A DNA stretch of 64,000 nt from Brevibacillus_H sp049846925. Lineage in GTDB: Bacteria > Bacillota > Bacilli > Brevibacillales > Brevibacillaceae. The notes under the pieces were generated by a model that was not told the DNA's origin, made no database searches, and saw nothing but the letters and a program-made list of their open reading frames with translations. The DNA lies in NCBI RefSeq assembly GCF_049846925.1, contig NZ_JBNCMT010000001.1, positions 62,001 to 126,000 on the forward strand. Direction: 5' to 3'. The translations under genes and the position numbers were made by a program. Of this stretch, positions 42,722 to 52,669 are shown one piece after another; the stretch's first letter is position 1, and the number at the start of each line of letters is the position of its first letter.

Positions 42722-43072
42722 TTAGTAAGAAGAATATTTCGGGTTTGCGCCGTATTGATTATCCTCTTGACTGTCTTGGCAAAAGAATACGATTAAAACA
42801 ATGGCACCAATTAATGGGATTAGCCCAATGAGGAGCCACCAACCGCTTCTGCCAATATCATGCAATCTCCGTACGCCTACAGCCAACGATGGCAATAATA
42901 CAGCCAATGAATAAATACCACTCAGAACGGAAGTAAGACCGACGAGATTCTCCAAAATCGTTAGAACAATGGAAACAAGGAAGCTAAAGAGAGCAAACAT
43001 CCAATACTCTTTTCTTCTTGCACGTCCAGAAAAACCGACATAATTCTGTAAAACTTTCAGATACCATTCCAT
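42722..43072 (-). CDS. DUF805 membrane protein
   Basis: 116 residues. Starts WYLKVLQNYVGFSGRARRKEYW, followed by four hydrophobic segments, and carries GVRRLHDIGRSGWWLLIGLIPLIG, the hallmark of DUF805 membrane proteins. The end is polar. Integral inner-membrane protein of unknown function. Confidence 0.9.
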   Translation of the reverse strand: MEWYLKVLQNYVGFSGRARRKEYWMFALFSFLVSIVLTILENLVGLTSVLSGIYSLAVLLPSLAVGVRRLHDIGRSGWWLLIGLIPLIGAIVLIVFFCQDSQEDNQYGANPKYSSY

Positions 43073-43191
43073 AACCTACACTCCTTTAAATAATAAAATG
43101 GATATAAACGGAAAATAAAACAAAAAAACCATATTCAGATTATAACCATAAATCCCTTAATTCGACAAGTTTTGTTATTTTTTCCTCGCAG

Positions 43192-45816
43192 TTAGTGAAT
43201 AATACCGAGCAGTTTGGCTTTTTGAATCGCTTGGATCCGGTTTGTAGCATCCATTTTTTCAAAAACTCGGTTCAGATGGATTTTAACTGTTCCACTCGAA
43301 ATACATAATTCTTCGGCGATTTGTTTGTTTGTATACCCCACAGCCAACAAACTTACCACTTCCCTTTCCCTATTTGTAAGAAGAGCAAGTTTTTTTGCTG
43401 GATCTGTCATTTTGTTTCTGCTGGTGGTATCTTCTTCAAGAATACAGCTATATATTTTCTCAACAAAAAGCAGGAGCACACCCGTATTCAGGTCACCTAG
43501 GTAACGGTTCTTTCTCACTCCGAGATAATGCTCGAAAACATCTGAAAGCATATCTCCATCGTCCAGAAGTGTCCTGAAGTATCCATCCTCATCTGCGATC
43601 ACAAGTGCCTTATGCAGTGTCTTGATTGCCTTTTCCGCTTCTCCGAGACGATATAGCATTACAGCTTGCAAAAGGTAGGTTTCAAGCAGGCTTCCCAGTC
43701 GATTTTCTCGTTGAACCGCTTTTTCCAGAGACTGAGAAAATTGGAGCGCTTCCGTATACTTTAGCTGGGCGATTAAAACACGAATGTATGTTATATTTTC
43801 GTACTCTTGATATTTGCTAATTTGTCTTTCTATGGAGAGATGATTGGTTTTCACCCATTCGTTTACTGCCTCCATGTTGCTGTGAAGCAGATAGTACCTT
43901 ACCGAGAACGCTTCGAGGATATGTAACCAGTGTTGCTGATTATTGTCTGAACGTTTCGTCATGGAAATCGCCTCATTCACGACGTCCATTGATTCTTCAT
44001 ACTGTCCCTTCGTCCATAATATGCGTGCTTTCGTTAATACAGCAGGTATATACGCCCCCCAATTTACCTTTTGCAAACACACATCGATTGCCCTGTCGAC
44101 AAAATGCATCGCTTGCTCCAATTCATTCTGTTCGTATCGGATCCCACCAAGAACCGAGTAGTGGTTTGCGATAAAGTGGAACTCCTTCATAAAGGGATTC
44201 TTTTCAACAAAGGCAGCAAAGAGACTGTGATAGCTTTCTGCTTGTTTGACTTTGCCGAATACGGTAACAGAAGCATACCCTCGGTTCAATTCAATACCAA
44301 AATCAAGTACAAGTCGGCCCTTATAATTACGATGAACTTCTTTCCAGTCGTCTCTATCGTGTAACTCAGCCAACATTTGATAAGCAAGCAGGTAATTCCC
44401 TTGAAACACGGGACTAAACATCTTGATAACGGCTGCTTCTTCACTAAAACGATCTCGTAATTCATCTGATAAATGGTTTGATTTTTCTTGTATGACAGCC
44501 TGTAGCCGGTTCATTGCAAGTAGAGCAGCATCCGAATTCCCTATTAGCATATTCACCCAGCAGGAAATAATTAATAGAACCGGATCATCTGTTACGGATG
44601 TTGGAAGCTGCCTCAGCCAACCAGCCAGTCTCGTCGTTTCCCCGCTTTTCAAGAATTCCTTGCCGTACACCCCAATTAAATGTCCCACTCTCTCCTGATC
44701 GCCTGCAGCCAGTGAATGATCAATGGCTTCCCCAATGAGCTGATGGGATACAAACCACTCGCTTGCTTTCCGATGAACGACCGCAATCTGTTCAGGTAAT
44801 TGTCTTTGTAATTGAGCACGCAAAAAATCTGCGAATAGTCGATGGTACCTATACCAATACCCTTCCTCATCCAGAGGGACAAGCAGCAGGCTTGCCTGTT
44901 GATTAACTTGAAATGTTTCTTCCAGTGTTACTACTTCACAGAACTGACTGCACAACTCTCTGTTAAACCGCTCCAACAGCGAAGTCATCATGAGAAACAC
45001 CTGAACATTACGCGGCAAATGACTAAATACCTCTTCTAGCAAGTATTCCGTTACATATCGATTTTTTCCGGAAAATTTCGATAAAACAGGCGAAAGTGAG
45101 GATTCATTTTTACAAAGCATCACTGCAAGTTGCAGAGCCGCTATCCACCCCTCCGTACGATCTTCCAAAACAGTCAAATCGTTCTCAGACAAGGCTTCTC
45201 CTTGCTGTTTTTCCCAGTAGGCAGCAATCTCATCCTTGGTAAATTTCATTTCAGCAGATTCAATTTCACAAATGAATCCCTTCATTCGCAGGTTTCCTAT
45301 TGCAAGCGGCACTTTTTCTCTACTACTGATGCAAATATGAACATGTTCGGGTATCCGTTCCACAAGATAGGATAACGACTCATGAATGGACTCATTTTTT
45401 ATCACATGAAAATCATCAAGAACAAGAACAACATCTGTTTCAATCGCAAGTAGCTCGTTTATAAGTAGAGTGACAATATCCTGAGAAGATGGCTGAATGG
45501 TTGATTGCAATAAGGCAAGAACCTGGTTACCCAAGCTTTGGTGGTTTTTTTGGAAGGCGGAAATAACATAAGCCCAAAACCTTGCAAGATCGTCCTCTTC
45601 CTTGTCCAAGGATACCCATGCTGCCGGATGCCCCAATTGTTGAATCCAGTCACTTAACAAAGTTGTTTTCCCAAAGCCAGAGGGTGCCGAAACGATGAGT
45701 AACCGAGTTGTACAAAATTGATTCATTTTCTGTAATAAACGATCTCTGGAAATCATCATATGTGGCAACCGGGGGATAAACAATTTGGTCTTCAAAATTG
45801 TATCGACCTGAACCAT
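43192..45816 (-). CDS. MalT-like large LuxR-family regulator (STAND ATPase, LAL)
   Basis: 874 residues. P-loop SAPSGFGKTTLLSDW at 43-57 and Walker B VVLVLDDFHVIKNES near 125 show an ATPase of the MalT/STAND type; then a winged region, a long TPR-like helical half (about 400-790), and a C-terminal LuxR HTH (LALLTNREREVVSLLAVGYTNKQI, then VKIHLNRVFEKM). Such proteins activate operons when a small sugar or similar ligand is bound. No obvious target operon is next to it; the nearest gene, upstream in transcription, is a GNAT acetyltransferase. Ligand unknown. Confidence 0.88.
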   Translation of the reverse strand: MVQVDTILKTKLFIPRLPHMMISRDRLLQKMNQFCTTRLLIVSAPSGFGKTTLLSDWIQQLGHPAAWVSLDKEEDDLARFWAYVISAFQKNHQSLGNQVLALLQSTIQPSSQDIVTLLINELLAIETDVVLVLDDFHVIKNESIHESLSYLVERIPEHVHICISSREKVPLAIGNLRMKGFICEIESAEMKFTKDEIAAYWEKQQGEALSENDLTVLEDRTEGWIAALQLAVMLCKNESSLSPVLSKFSGKNRYVTEYLLEEVFSHLPRNVQVFLMMTSLLERFNRELCSQFCEVVTLEETFQVNQQASLLLVPLDEEGYWYRYHRLFADFLRAQLQRQLPEQIAVVHRKASEWFVSHQLIGEAIDHSLAAGDQERVGHLIGVYGKEFLKSGETTRLAGWLRQLPTSVTDDPVLLIISCWVNMLIGNSDAALLAMNRLQAVIQEKSNHLSDELRDRFSEEAAVIKMFSPVFQGNYLLAYQMLAELHDRDDWKEVHRNYKGRLVLDFGIELNRGYASVTVFGKVKQAESYHSLFAAFVEKNPFMKEFHFIANHYSVLGGIRYEQNELEQAMHFVDRAIDVCLQKVNWGAYIPAVLTKARILWTKGQYEESMDVVNEAISMTKRSDNNQQHWLHILEAFSVRYYLLHSNMEAVNEWVKTNHLSIERQISKYQEYENITYIRVLIAQLKYTEALQFSQSLEKAVQRENRLGSLLETYLLQAVMLYRLGEAEKAIKTLHKALVIADEDGYFRTLLDDGDMLSDVFEHYLGVRKNRYLGDLNTGVLLLFVEKIYSCILEEDTTSRNKMTDPAKKLALLTNREREVVSLLAVGYTNKQIAEELCISSGTVKIHLNRVFEKMDATNRIQAIQKAKLLGIIH

Positions 45817-45858
45817 AGAAAGCCTCCGTTTTTATCAGTCAATTACTACTTACTATAA

Positions 45859-46653
45859 CTATCCCTCTCTGACTTCAGCAATACTTTTTCCACCCAAGAA
45901 AGCATGAGCAACTCGAACACTATCAACTGTTTCAAAACCGTATTTCTGATAAACTTTCTCCACTCTTTCATTGATCGGAAAAACCCATAAATTCTCATAC
46001 CCTTTCTTAATTGCCTCTTCTTGTACATGAGCAATCAGTTCTCCGATCAGACCCTTTCCTCGATAGCTTTCCAGTGTCGCTACACTCTCCATGCGTGCTT
46101 GGGAGCCATGTTGAAAGATACAAGCGGTAGAACAGGCAACACCCTCGTAACGCAAAAGGAAGTGAGTGTAGCCAGAGTGGTTGAATTCCTCACGAAGCGC
46201 CTGTTCACGGATTTTTCCGCCCAGCTCCTTGATACTGCACTCAATGGCCACTGCTTCGTCGAAGTTTGCCTCCGTTACCTTTTCAATCGTGACTGCTGGG
46301 TTTCTTTCTAACGAAATCACTTTGCCCTGCCACAGTTGTACCGGTGCAACCAGCTCTTCGATTCCAAATTGGCGTGCCCTTAATTCAGCAAGCAATGCTT
46401 GATGCTGATCAATATCGTAAATATAGAATCTTGGGAAAATTCCTCTCGATTGATAAAACGTGATGACCTCATCTACCACCTGTACAGGGTCTTGAATCAA
46501 TCGGTGAACATGGGCATGATTTGCATCGTAATACAACGGGTTCTTTTCGTTGCAAAACAAGCTACCCCACTCTGTATCAACACGCTTGGAGAACGTATCC
46601 AAATAAGCAAAATCCAACTCTATTATTTTTAACAACATATCCAATGTACTCAA
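45859..46653 (-). CDS. GNAT-family acetyltransferase
   Basis: 264 residues. The C-terminal half is a GNAT domain: ARMESVATLESYRGKGLIGELIAHVQ (acetyl-CoA-binding Q/RxxGxG/A form), and NLWVFPINERVEKVYQKYGFETVD. The N-terminal half (1-110) is related in style but lacks the motif, giving a two-domain arrangement. It likely acetylates a small molecule; the substrate is unknown. It lies 62 bases past the pepF gene, separated by a terminator. Confidence 0.85.
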   Translation of the reverse strand: MSTLDMLLKIIELDFAYLDTFSKRVDTEWGSLFCNEKNPLYYDANHAHVHRLIQDPVQVVDEVITFYQSRGIFPRFYIYDIDQHQALLAELRARQFGIEELVAPVQLWQGKVISLERNPAVTIEKVTEANFDEAVAIECSIKELGGKIREQALREEFNHSGYTHFLLRYEGVACSTACIFQHGSQARMESVATLESYRGKGLIGELIAHVQEEAIKKGYENLWVFPINERVEKVYQKYGFETVDSVRVAHAFLGGKSIAEVREG

Positions 46654-46668
46654 CCTCCAACCTGGTAT

Positions 46669-46708
46669 AAAAAAAGCAGAATTCCCGGTCTCCCGGTCCT
46701 TCTGCTTC
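46669..46708 (-). terminator. Intrinsic terminator of pepF
   Basis: AAGCAGA/TCTGCTT outer stem with inner GC-rich pairing (ACCGGGAG), then a T run on the minus strand. Confidence 0.8.
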
Positions 46709-46714
46709 TATACC

Positions 46715-48484
46715 TTATTTTAATGCGATAAATTTCTCGATGTCTGCCGCAATCAATTGTAGCGACCCACGCCAGAAATCAACAGAACGCACATCCACAC
46801 CCATGGTAGCGGCTACTTCAGCAATGTCGTTCTTTCCTGTGATGGAGAGAAGACGATCGTACGCTTCCACGAATGAGTCACCTTGTTTCAGGTACTCAGC
46901 ATACAACCCTTTGGCAAACAGTAATCCGAATGCGTACGGGAAGTTGTAGAAGTTGTAATCGGCATAGTAGTAGTGCGGTTTACAAGTCCACATATACGGA
47001 TGCAGCACATTGTGGTCCAAACCGTCACCATAAGCAGCCTTTTGGCTTTGCAGCATGATTTCTTTCAACTCGTTAACAGAAATAGAGCTCTCTTCCCTGC
47101 GACGGAATACTTCGCTTTCAAACAGGAAACGGCTGTAAATATCTACGATGACCTGACCAGAACCAGTCAATTCATTTTCCAGTATCGCAAATGCTTCTTC
47201 ACTATTTGCATTCTTTAACGCCGCATTAGTGATGATTGTCTCGCAGAAGATGGATGCCGTCTCAGCGATCGGCATTGGATAATCTGAGTTCAGGAATGAC
47301 TCTTCATTCAAGCAAGCTCCGTGATAACCGTGACCCAATTCATGTGCCAACGTCGATACATCACCAAAGCTGCCTGTGAAGTTAGACATGATTCGGCTTT
47401 CCTTGATCACATGCAGGTTGTGACAGAAAGCTCCACCGCGTTTGCCTTCCCGTGGTTCGGCATCAATCCATTTATGTTCGAACGCATAGTCTGCATAATC
47501 AGCTAACTTGTCGCTAAATGTGCGGAACTGCTCCACGATGAAACGACGGGCTTCTTCATAGGTATATCGCATGGTTACTTCGCCCATTGGTGCAAACAAA
47601 TCGTAGAAAGGAAGACCGTTTGAATGTCCCAGAAGCTCTGCTTTTTTGCGATAAAACTTATGGAAAGCAGGCAGGCTCTCTTTCATTGCCGTAAGCATGG
47701 CTTCCAGTGTCGCTTCGTCCATCCGAGAATCGAAAAGCGTTTTTTCTAACGGTGAAGAATACCCTCTTCTTTTTGCAAGTGTGATAACTTCGCCTTTGAT
47801 CCCGTTCAAAGCGGCAGCAGAAGATTGTTCAATCTTCTTGTAAGCTTTCAACTCGGCTTCATAGGCTGTTTTGCGAACTTCAGGGTCAGCATCATCAGCC
47901 AGGTTACGTACGACTGAGAGCGGCAATTGCTTCTCTTCGCCATTAAGCGTAATGTCCACCAACAGAGTAGCACTCAGCATTTCTTGCAGCTTGCTCCATG
48001 CGGATGAACCTGTATTTTTCATTTTTGCGATGAGAATCTCTTCTTGTTCACTCAACAGGTATTTTGTTTTCTTTGCATTCTCTGTTATGTAGTAACGATG
48101 TTCTTTAAGGAAGGATGACTGAGAAATCAGATCATCAAGGTTTGCCAAAGAGCCAAGCCATTTTTGGAATAAAACAGTCGGCTCGGTTAATTCCGTATAC
48201 TTATTTTCCAATTGCTCAACCATGGAGAGCGCCTTTTCATTCGTAGCTTCCACACTGAGAGTCAGTTCGCTAAAGCTGATCAATCTAGTAAAGTATTGTG
48301 AAAAGTCGATTAGCTTTCGTAGGAACGTCTCCATTTTTTCCACAGCGTTTTCTGGATTCTGCAGGTTTGCTGCTCCCCACTCTTTCAGATCAAGAATCGC
48401 TTTATCCACCGCTTCCATATCCCTCTTGAATTCAGCAGATTCAAATGAAGAATACAGCTCTTGTAAGCTCCATCTCTGGTCCAT
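46715..48484 (-). CDS. pepF: Oligoendopeptidase F (M3 family)
   Basis: 589 residues. The zinc site TLAHELGHGYHGACLN (HExGH) is near residue 380, with Glu in PIAETASIFCETI as the third ligand; FYNFPYAFGLLFAKGLYAEYLKQG near 530 is also typical. Cytosolic metallopeptidase cutting oligopeptides, known from Bacilli and lactococci. A single-gene transcript ending in the terminator at 46669-46708. Confidence 0.93.
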   Translation of the reverse strand: MDQRWSLQELYSSFESAEFKRDMEAVDKAILDLKEWGAANLQNPENAVEKMETFLRKLIDFSQYFTRLISFSELTLSVEATNEKALSMVEQLENKYTELTEPTVLFQKWLGSLANLDDLISQSSFLKEHRYYITENAKKTKYLLSEQEEILIAKMKNTGSSAWSKLQEMLSATLLVDITLNGEEKQLPLSVVRNLADDADPEVRKTAYEAELKAYKKIEQSSAAALNGIKGEVITLAKRRGYSSPLEKTLFDSRMDEATLEAMLTAMKESLPAFHKFYRKKAELLGHSNGLPFYDLFAPMGEVTMRYTYEEARRFIVEQFRTFSDKLADYADYAFEHKWIDAEPREGKRGGAFCHNLHVIKESRIMSNFTGSFGDVSTLAHELGHGYHGACLNEESFLNSDYPMPIAETASIFCETIITNAALKNANSEEAFAILENELTGSGQVIVDIYSRFLFESEVFRRREESSISVNELKEIMLQSQKAAYGDGLDHNVLHPYMWTCKPHYYYADYNFYNFPYAFGLLFAKGLYAEYLKQGDSFVEAYDRLLSITGKNDIAEVAATMGVDVRSVDFWRGSLQLIAADIEKFIALK

Positions 48485-48559
48485 GTGATTCCTCCTCTAC
48501 ATATGGCACATCTTCTATTTATGTACGTCGCAAATAAACGGTCATGACCATTTATTTGC

Positions 48560-48835
48560 TTATGAAACAGCAACAGGTGCAGGAATCAACACTTCGAAAC
48601 ATTCTTTTCGCTGAATGATGGTAATCCCTTTGCGACGGTTTTTCATTACGGCTACTCCAGGTTTGCTCTTCATTTTATCAATGTAATCTTCCGGCACTTC
48701 ACCTGAGTTGCTCACAGTAATCCCATCAATTTCTTTTTCCTCATCCTCGCCAAACTGCGTCGCCAGCACTTCTTCGTAGATATCTGAAAATGATTCATAG
48801 TTGTCGGTATATACGGTAATGCAGTTCATTGTCAT
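48560..48835 (-). CDS. Hypothetical protein (91 aa)
   Basis: 91 residues. MNCITVYTDNYESFSDIYEEVL, then an acidic run (GEDEEKEIDG), then VAVMKNRRKGITIIQRKECFEVLIP. It may start at the second ATG (MNCI...), which is the more usual start for this type. The mix of two strands, helix and strands suggests a small ferredoxin-like fold. Function is unknown. It is 75 bases upstream of pepF on the same strand. Confidence 0.6.
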   Translation of the reverse strand: MTMNCITVYTDNYESFSDIYEEVLATQFGEDEEKEIDGITVSNSGEVPEDYIDKMKSKPGVAVMKNRRKGITIIQRKECFEVLIPAPVAVS

Positions 48836-49008
48836 GTTGTTTGTCTCCTACATAAAAAATATTTTAATAGTAATTTCTTTAGTCATTGTATAGGAACTAT
48901 CATTCCCTAAACAAGCAAAATATTCCCCTAACAACAAAAAACTTTTATAGACGATGTTCAACAAAAACAGAGAAAGAGGGAAGAAAGTATCTTCCCTCAA
49001 TCCATTTT

Positions 49009-51315
49009 TTACAAGTATGGGTTCTCGTGTTTTGCTTTGAGTTTGTTCCATCGACGATCAACTTCACCTTGGAATGCTTCGAGCATTTCCGCATTTTCAG
49101 GCTTGAGCATGTGCTTGGATTTACCGAGCATTTTGAGCCATTCGCTAACTGGAACCTTTTTGCCTTTTTCTTCTGGATCGTACGTGATGGTAGTAACACC
49201 GTTCTCTACCTCGTAGAGCGGGAAGAAGTTACTGTTTACTGCTGCACCTACGATGACTTCCCCTTGCTCGTCTGGAGTTTTCCAGTTGAGTGGGCAGGTG
49301 ATCAGGATTTTACCGTAAACCATACCTTCGTTTTGCGCGTACCATTGTGCTTTCGCCGCTTTTTTCAAGAGGTCTTGCGGATACGCTTCAGTACCTGTGA
49401 ACACGTAAGGAATGTTGGTTGCCGCCATAATTTGTGGAGTGTCTTTATGGTGGAACTTCTTACCTTGTTGTGCTTTACCTACACCAGAAGTAGATGTCAT
49501 GTGTCCAAGTGGTGTAGAGTAAGACATTTGGCTACCTGTGTTCATGTAACCTTCATTATCGTACTCAAGGATGATCATTTTGTGGTTGCGAAGAGCGGTA
49601 CCGATCGAAGGACCCATACCGATGTCCATACCACCATCACCCGTGATCATTACGAATGTGAAGTCGTCAGCTACTTCAATTTCGCCACGACGTTTCATTT
49701 CAAAGAATGCTTCTACTACACCGGACAACGTAGGCGCACCGTTTTGGAACAAGTTGTGGATGTAGGATTGTTTGTGAGAGCTATATGGATAGCCTGTAGT
49801 CGTAACCATCGCACAGCCAGTGTGGAAGAGTGTTACTACATCGCCCTCGATACCTTTGAAGAACAGTTCCAATCCCGGGAAGATACCGCAACCAGGACAT
49901 GCCCCGTGACCGGAAGCAATACGCTTCGGTTTTTTCGTCAATTGACGAAGTGGTGGGATCTTCACGTTCAGCTTGCCAGTTTCTTCATCTGGAGTTACAG
50001 TGATCAAGCCTGTTTTGAATGCGTCAGTGTGAAGCGGTTCAAGAACACGTTTCATCTCGATGTCAGCATTACCAGGTGTATGACCATAGTAGTCGAATTC
50101 TTTTTCCGCATAGCCTTTTTCTACAGCTTCAGTAGTAAGACGGAAGAACTCTTCTGCATCATCAGCGAAGAAGTCTTTACCACCTACACCGAAAATACGG
50201 GAAAGTACGATTGTTTTGTTATCTCTGTCGCTTTGAAGTGCAGATTTCACTTCATGCGTCATGTTCGCACCGTTTCCGCCGTAAGAATCTGCGCGCTCAC
50301 CAACGAGAAGAGCTTTTACGTTTTTGAGTGCTGCTTGGATTTCTTTTACAGGGAATGGACGGATTACGTTCGGGCTGATAACACCAGCTTTGATTCCTTG
50401 TGCACGAAGTTTGTCTACTACGTCTTTCGCAGTTTCAGCTGCGGAGTTGAGTAAGAAGAGCGCCACTTCAGCATCTTCCATTTTGTAAAGATCCAATACT
50501 GGATATTCACGACCGGAGATTTCTTTGTACGCTGCAGCGATTTGTTGGAATACTTCGCCTGCACGGTACATTGCTTCGGATTGTTGGAAGTTGTTGTTGA
50601 TCAAGTCTGGGTCATTCATGTATGGCCCGATAGTTACTGGGTTTTTCGGATCAAGCGGATGTGGGTAGTTTGTTGGTTTTGGACCTACGAACTCTTGTAC
50701 CACATTGCGATCTGCGAAGTATTCTACACGGCGTTTTTGGTGAGATGTGAAGAATCCGTCATAAGCAACCATAACTGGCAGACGAACGTCAGCATGCTCA
50801 GCCAATTTCAACGCCATGATGTTCATGTCATAAACGGCTTGTGGCGTACGAGCCATCAAGATCGGCCAGCCAAGGTTCAAACCATAGTACAAGTCAGAGT
50901 GATCACCACGGATATCAAGTGGACCAGAGATTGCACGAGTTACCAGGTTCAAAACCATCGGGAATCGAGTACCGGATTGTACTGGCAACTGCTCGATCAT
51001 GTACAAGAATCCGTTTGCACTTGTAGCATTCACTACACGAGCGCCAGCAGCAGCCGCACCGTAACAGATACCAGCAGAACCGTGCTCACCGTCAGCAGGA
51101 ATAAGAACTACGTCGTGCTCGCCACGAGTTTTCATTTGATCGAGGTATTGAGCAACCTCGGTAGAAGGTGTAATTGGGAAGTAACCCATGATATGATAGT
51201 TAATTTGTGCTGCAGCCATAGCTGCCATTTCGTTACCGGATTCAAAAGTAAGTTTTTGTTCCGGACGATCGGTGTTCACTTTCTTTTCTGCTTCTTTTTC
51301 GTAATTAATCGCCAT
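49009..51315 (-). CDS. 2-oxoacid:ferredoxin oxidoreductase, fused alpha-beta subunit
   Basis: 768 residues. The N-terminal part (1-460) is the alpha subunit: GNEMAAMAAAQINYHIMGYFPITPSTEV, GEHGSAGICYGAAAAGARV, VVNATSANGFLYMIEQLPV. The C-terminal part is the TPP-binding beta subunit, with GACPGCGIFPGLELFF near 470 and GDGGMDIGMGPSIG near 558. In most bacteria alpha and beta are separate genes. With the gamma-delta fusion 18 bases upstream it forms a complete enzyme that decarboxylates pyruvate or a similar acid and reduces ferredoxin. Codon use is highly biased, as in strongly expressed genes. Confidence 0.9.
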   Translation of the reverse strand: MAINYEKEAEKKVNTDRPEQKLTFESGNEMAAMAAAQINYHIMGYFPITPSTEVAQYLDQMKTRGEHDVVLIPADGEHGSAGICYGAAAAGARVVNATSANGFLYMIEQLPVQSGTRFPMVLNLVTRAISGPLDIRGDHSDLYYGLNLGWPILMARTPQAVYDMNIMALKLAEHADVRLPVMVAYDGFFTSHQKRRVEYFADRNVVQEFVGPKPTNYPHPLDPKNPVTIGPYMNDPDLINNNFQQSEAMYRAGEVFQQIAAAYKEISGREYPVLDLYKMEDAEVALFLLNSAAETAKDVVDKLRAQGIKAGVISPNVIRPFPVKEIQAALKNVKALLVGERADSYGGNGANMTHEVKSALQSDRDNKTIVLSRIFGVGGKDFFADDAEEFFRLTTEAVEKGYAEKEFDYYGHTPGNADIEMKRVLEPLHTDAFKTGLITVTPDEETGKLNVKIPPLRQLTKKPKRIASGHGACPGCGIFPGLELFFKGIEGDVVTLFHTGCAMVTTTGYPYSSHKQSYIHNLFQNGAPTLSGVVEAFFEMKRRGEIEVADDFTFVMITGDGGMDIGMGPSIGTALRNHKMIILEYDNEGYMNTGSQMSYSTPLGHMTSTSGVGKAQQGKKFHHKDTPQIMAATNIPYVFTGTEAYPQDLLKKAAKAQWYAQNEGMVYGKILITCPLNWKTPDEQGEVIVGAAVNSNFFPLYEVENGVTTITYDPEEKGKKVPVSEWLKMLGKSKHMLKPENAEMLEAFQGEVDRRWNKLKAKHENPYL

Positions 51316-51333
51316 GTTAACTTACCTCCTGTC

Positions 51334-52338
51334 TCAGTTGGATGCCAATACGAAGTTTTGTTTTACACGTTTCTCTTCTGCATAGCCAATCTCTTCACGC
51401 AATGTCGTAAGAGCTTGTGTCGGACATGCAACTACGCACTTTTGGCAACCTTTGCAATATTGATAATCGATACCTTGAAGCATCATTTGCAGGCGGCCAC
51501 GCTTGTCTTCTTTCTCTTCCCAAACGAAGCAGTAATCCGGACAGACGGTATCACAGGCTGCGCAGTGGATACATTTTTCAGCATTGAAATCTGGTACGAA
51601 ACCTTGGCGAGAACCGCTCAAGTCTTTCAAAATGCTGTTACCAGGGTTAAGGATCATCCCACCGATTGGTTGCGTCATATAACCGAATGCAGGTTGTGGA
51701 CGAACGAATTCTTTTGCTTGTGCATCAGCAGAGGCTTCGATGGTGTTGAATTGTACTTCATTGTAACCACGGTCGAAGGTGCGAATGTTTGGTTCAACCA
51801 TGTGTGGATATTTTTTCTCGAAAGTTTTACGGATGATCGCACGCATTTGATCTGCATCAAGGAATTGACAGATACGGAACAATGCTCCGAGCATCGCAGT
51901 GTTTACTTTTGTTTTTTCTTCTACAGCAATTCCCATTGCGTCAATGGTTGCTAACGTGCCATAGTCAAGTTTGAGGTCTTTACGAACTGCGTCAGAATCG
52001 CGAGTTGTATTAACCAACACGATACCATCTGGCTCAAGACCGCTTACAACATCAACCGTTTTATAAAGTGCTTCGTGGAAAACACCAACTACATGCGGAA
52101 TTTCGATTGGACTGTGTGCGCGAATCTCCGTATCTTCATCACAGAAGCGTACAAACGCTTTTACTGGCGAGCCTTTTTTCTCGGAACCATATGATGAAAA
52201 GTTGGAGCCGTTCAATCCAAGACCAAGTACACCTGCTTCAGCAAGCATTTTTCCTGCCAAGTTAGCCCCTAATCCACCGATGGACTCTAGACGGATCTCA
52301 AAGAAGCCAAGTTCGTTCTTCTTCGGTAATTTGGACAT
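51334..52338 (-). CDS. 2-oxoacid:ferredoxin oxidoreductase, fused gamma-delta subunit
   Basis: 334 residues. The N-terminal 200 residues are the gamma subunit (FEIRLESIGGLGANLAGKML, SYGSEKKGSPVKAFVRFCD). The C-terminal part carries two 4Fe-4S ferredoxin motifs, CIHCAACDTVCPDYC near 258 and CKGCQKCVVACP near 294, which is the delta subunit. The gene is the first of the two-gene operon. The upstream 331 bases hold the likely promoter and a palindrome at 52448-52464. This two-fusion arrangement is compact compared with the four-gene form. Confidence 0.9.
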   Translation of the reverse strand: MSKLPKKNELGFFEIRLESIGGLGANLAGKMLAEAGVLGLGLNGSNFSSYGSEKKGSPVKAFVRFCDEDTEIRAHSPIEIPHVVGVFHEALYKTVDVVSGLEPDGIVLVNTTRDSDAVRKDLKLDYGTLATIDAMGIAVEEKTKVNTAMLGALFRICQFLDADQMRAIIRKTFEKKYPHMVEPNIRTFDRGYNEVQFNTIEASADAQAKEFVRPQPAFGYMTQPIGGMILNPGNSILKDLSGSRQGFVPDFNAEKCIHCAACDTVCPDYCFVWEEKEDKRGRLQMMLQGIDYQYCKGCQKCVVACPTQALTTLREEIGYAEEKRVKQNFVLASN

Positions 52339-52447
52339 GTGAACCTCTCCTCTAGCTTGTAATAATTCTTGCTCTGGAACATTTTTTCTTGTTTCATTCC
52401 ATTGCGTCCTTCACTCATACACAAGGTTATCAGAAAAAATAACAGGA

Positions 52448-52464
52448 TGAAGTGATTTACTTCA
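52448..52464. promoter_or_regulatory. Palindrome upstream of the por-like operon
   Basis: TGAAGTGATTTACTTCA, 6-bp arms with a 5-base centre, 110 bases before the start. It could be a regulator site (for example an Fnr-type half-site spacing), but the consensus does not match well. The rest of 52339-52624 is A+T-rich; I see no gene or firm promoter in it. Confidence 0.4.
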
Positions 52465-52624
52465 CACCATTGGTATAAAAAGCTTTTTCTGTATTAGTTT
52501 TTTCGACTTACCGTACTATAACAGTTACTATAACAGGATCATCGTGACATAATACACATGTCAAAAAAAAGACATTTTTTGTTGTTGACGTACTAATCTG
52601 AATACCATAGTTGGCTGTATACAT

Positions 52625-52658
52625 AAAAAAACCGCAAGTCCATTACAGACTGCGGTTT
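52625..52658 (-). terminator. Intrinsic terminator of the PfpI-like gene
   Basis: AACCGCA(A)GTC / GACTGCGGTT with T-run on the minus strand, 12 bases past the stop. Confidence 0.85.
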
Positions 52659-52669
52659 TGAAGACTTCG

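Noticed and set aside
48886..50454. 522-codon plus-strand open frame opposite the alpha-beta oxidoreductase gene
   Set aside because: It is the antisense of a strongly biased coding gene; the long openness comes from codon bias. The translation is Cys/Phe/His-rich with no domain and no ribosome site.
50542..51954. 470-codon plus-strand open frame opposite the same operon
   Set aside because: Same antisense effect; no family features and it spans the junction of two genes.
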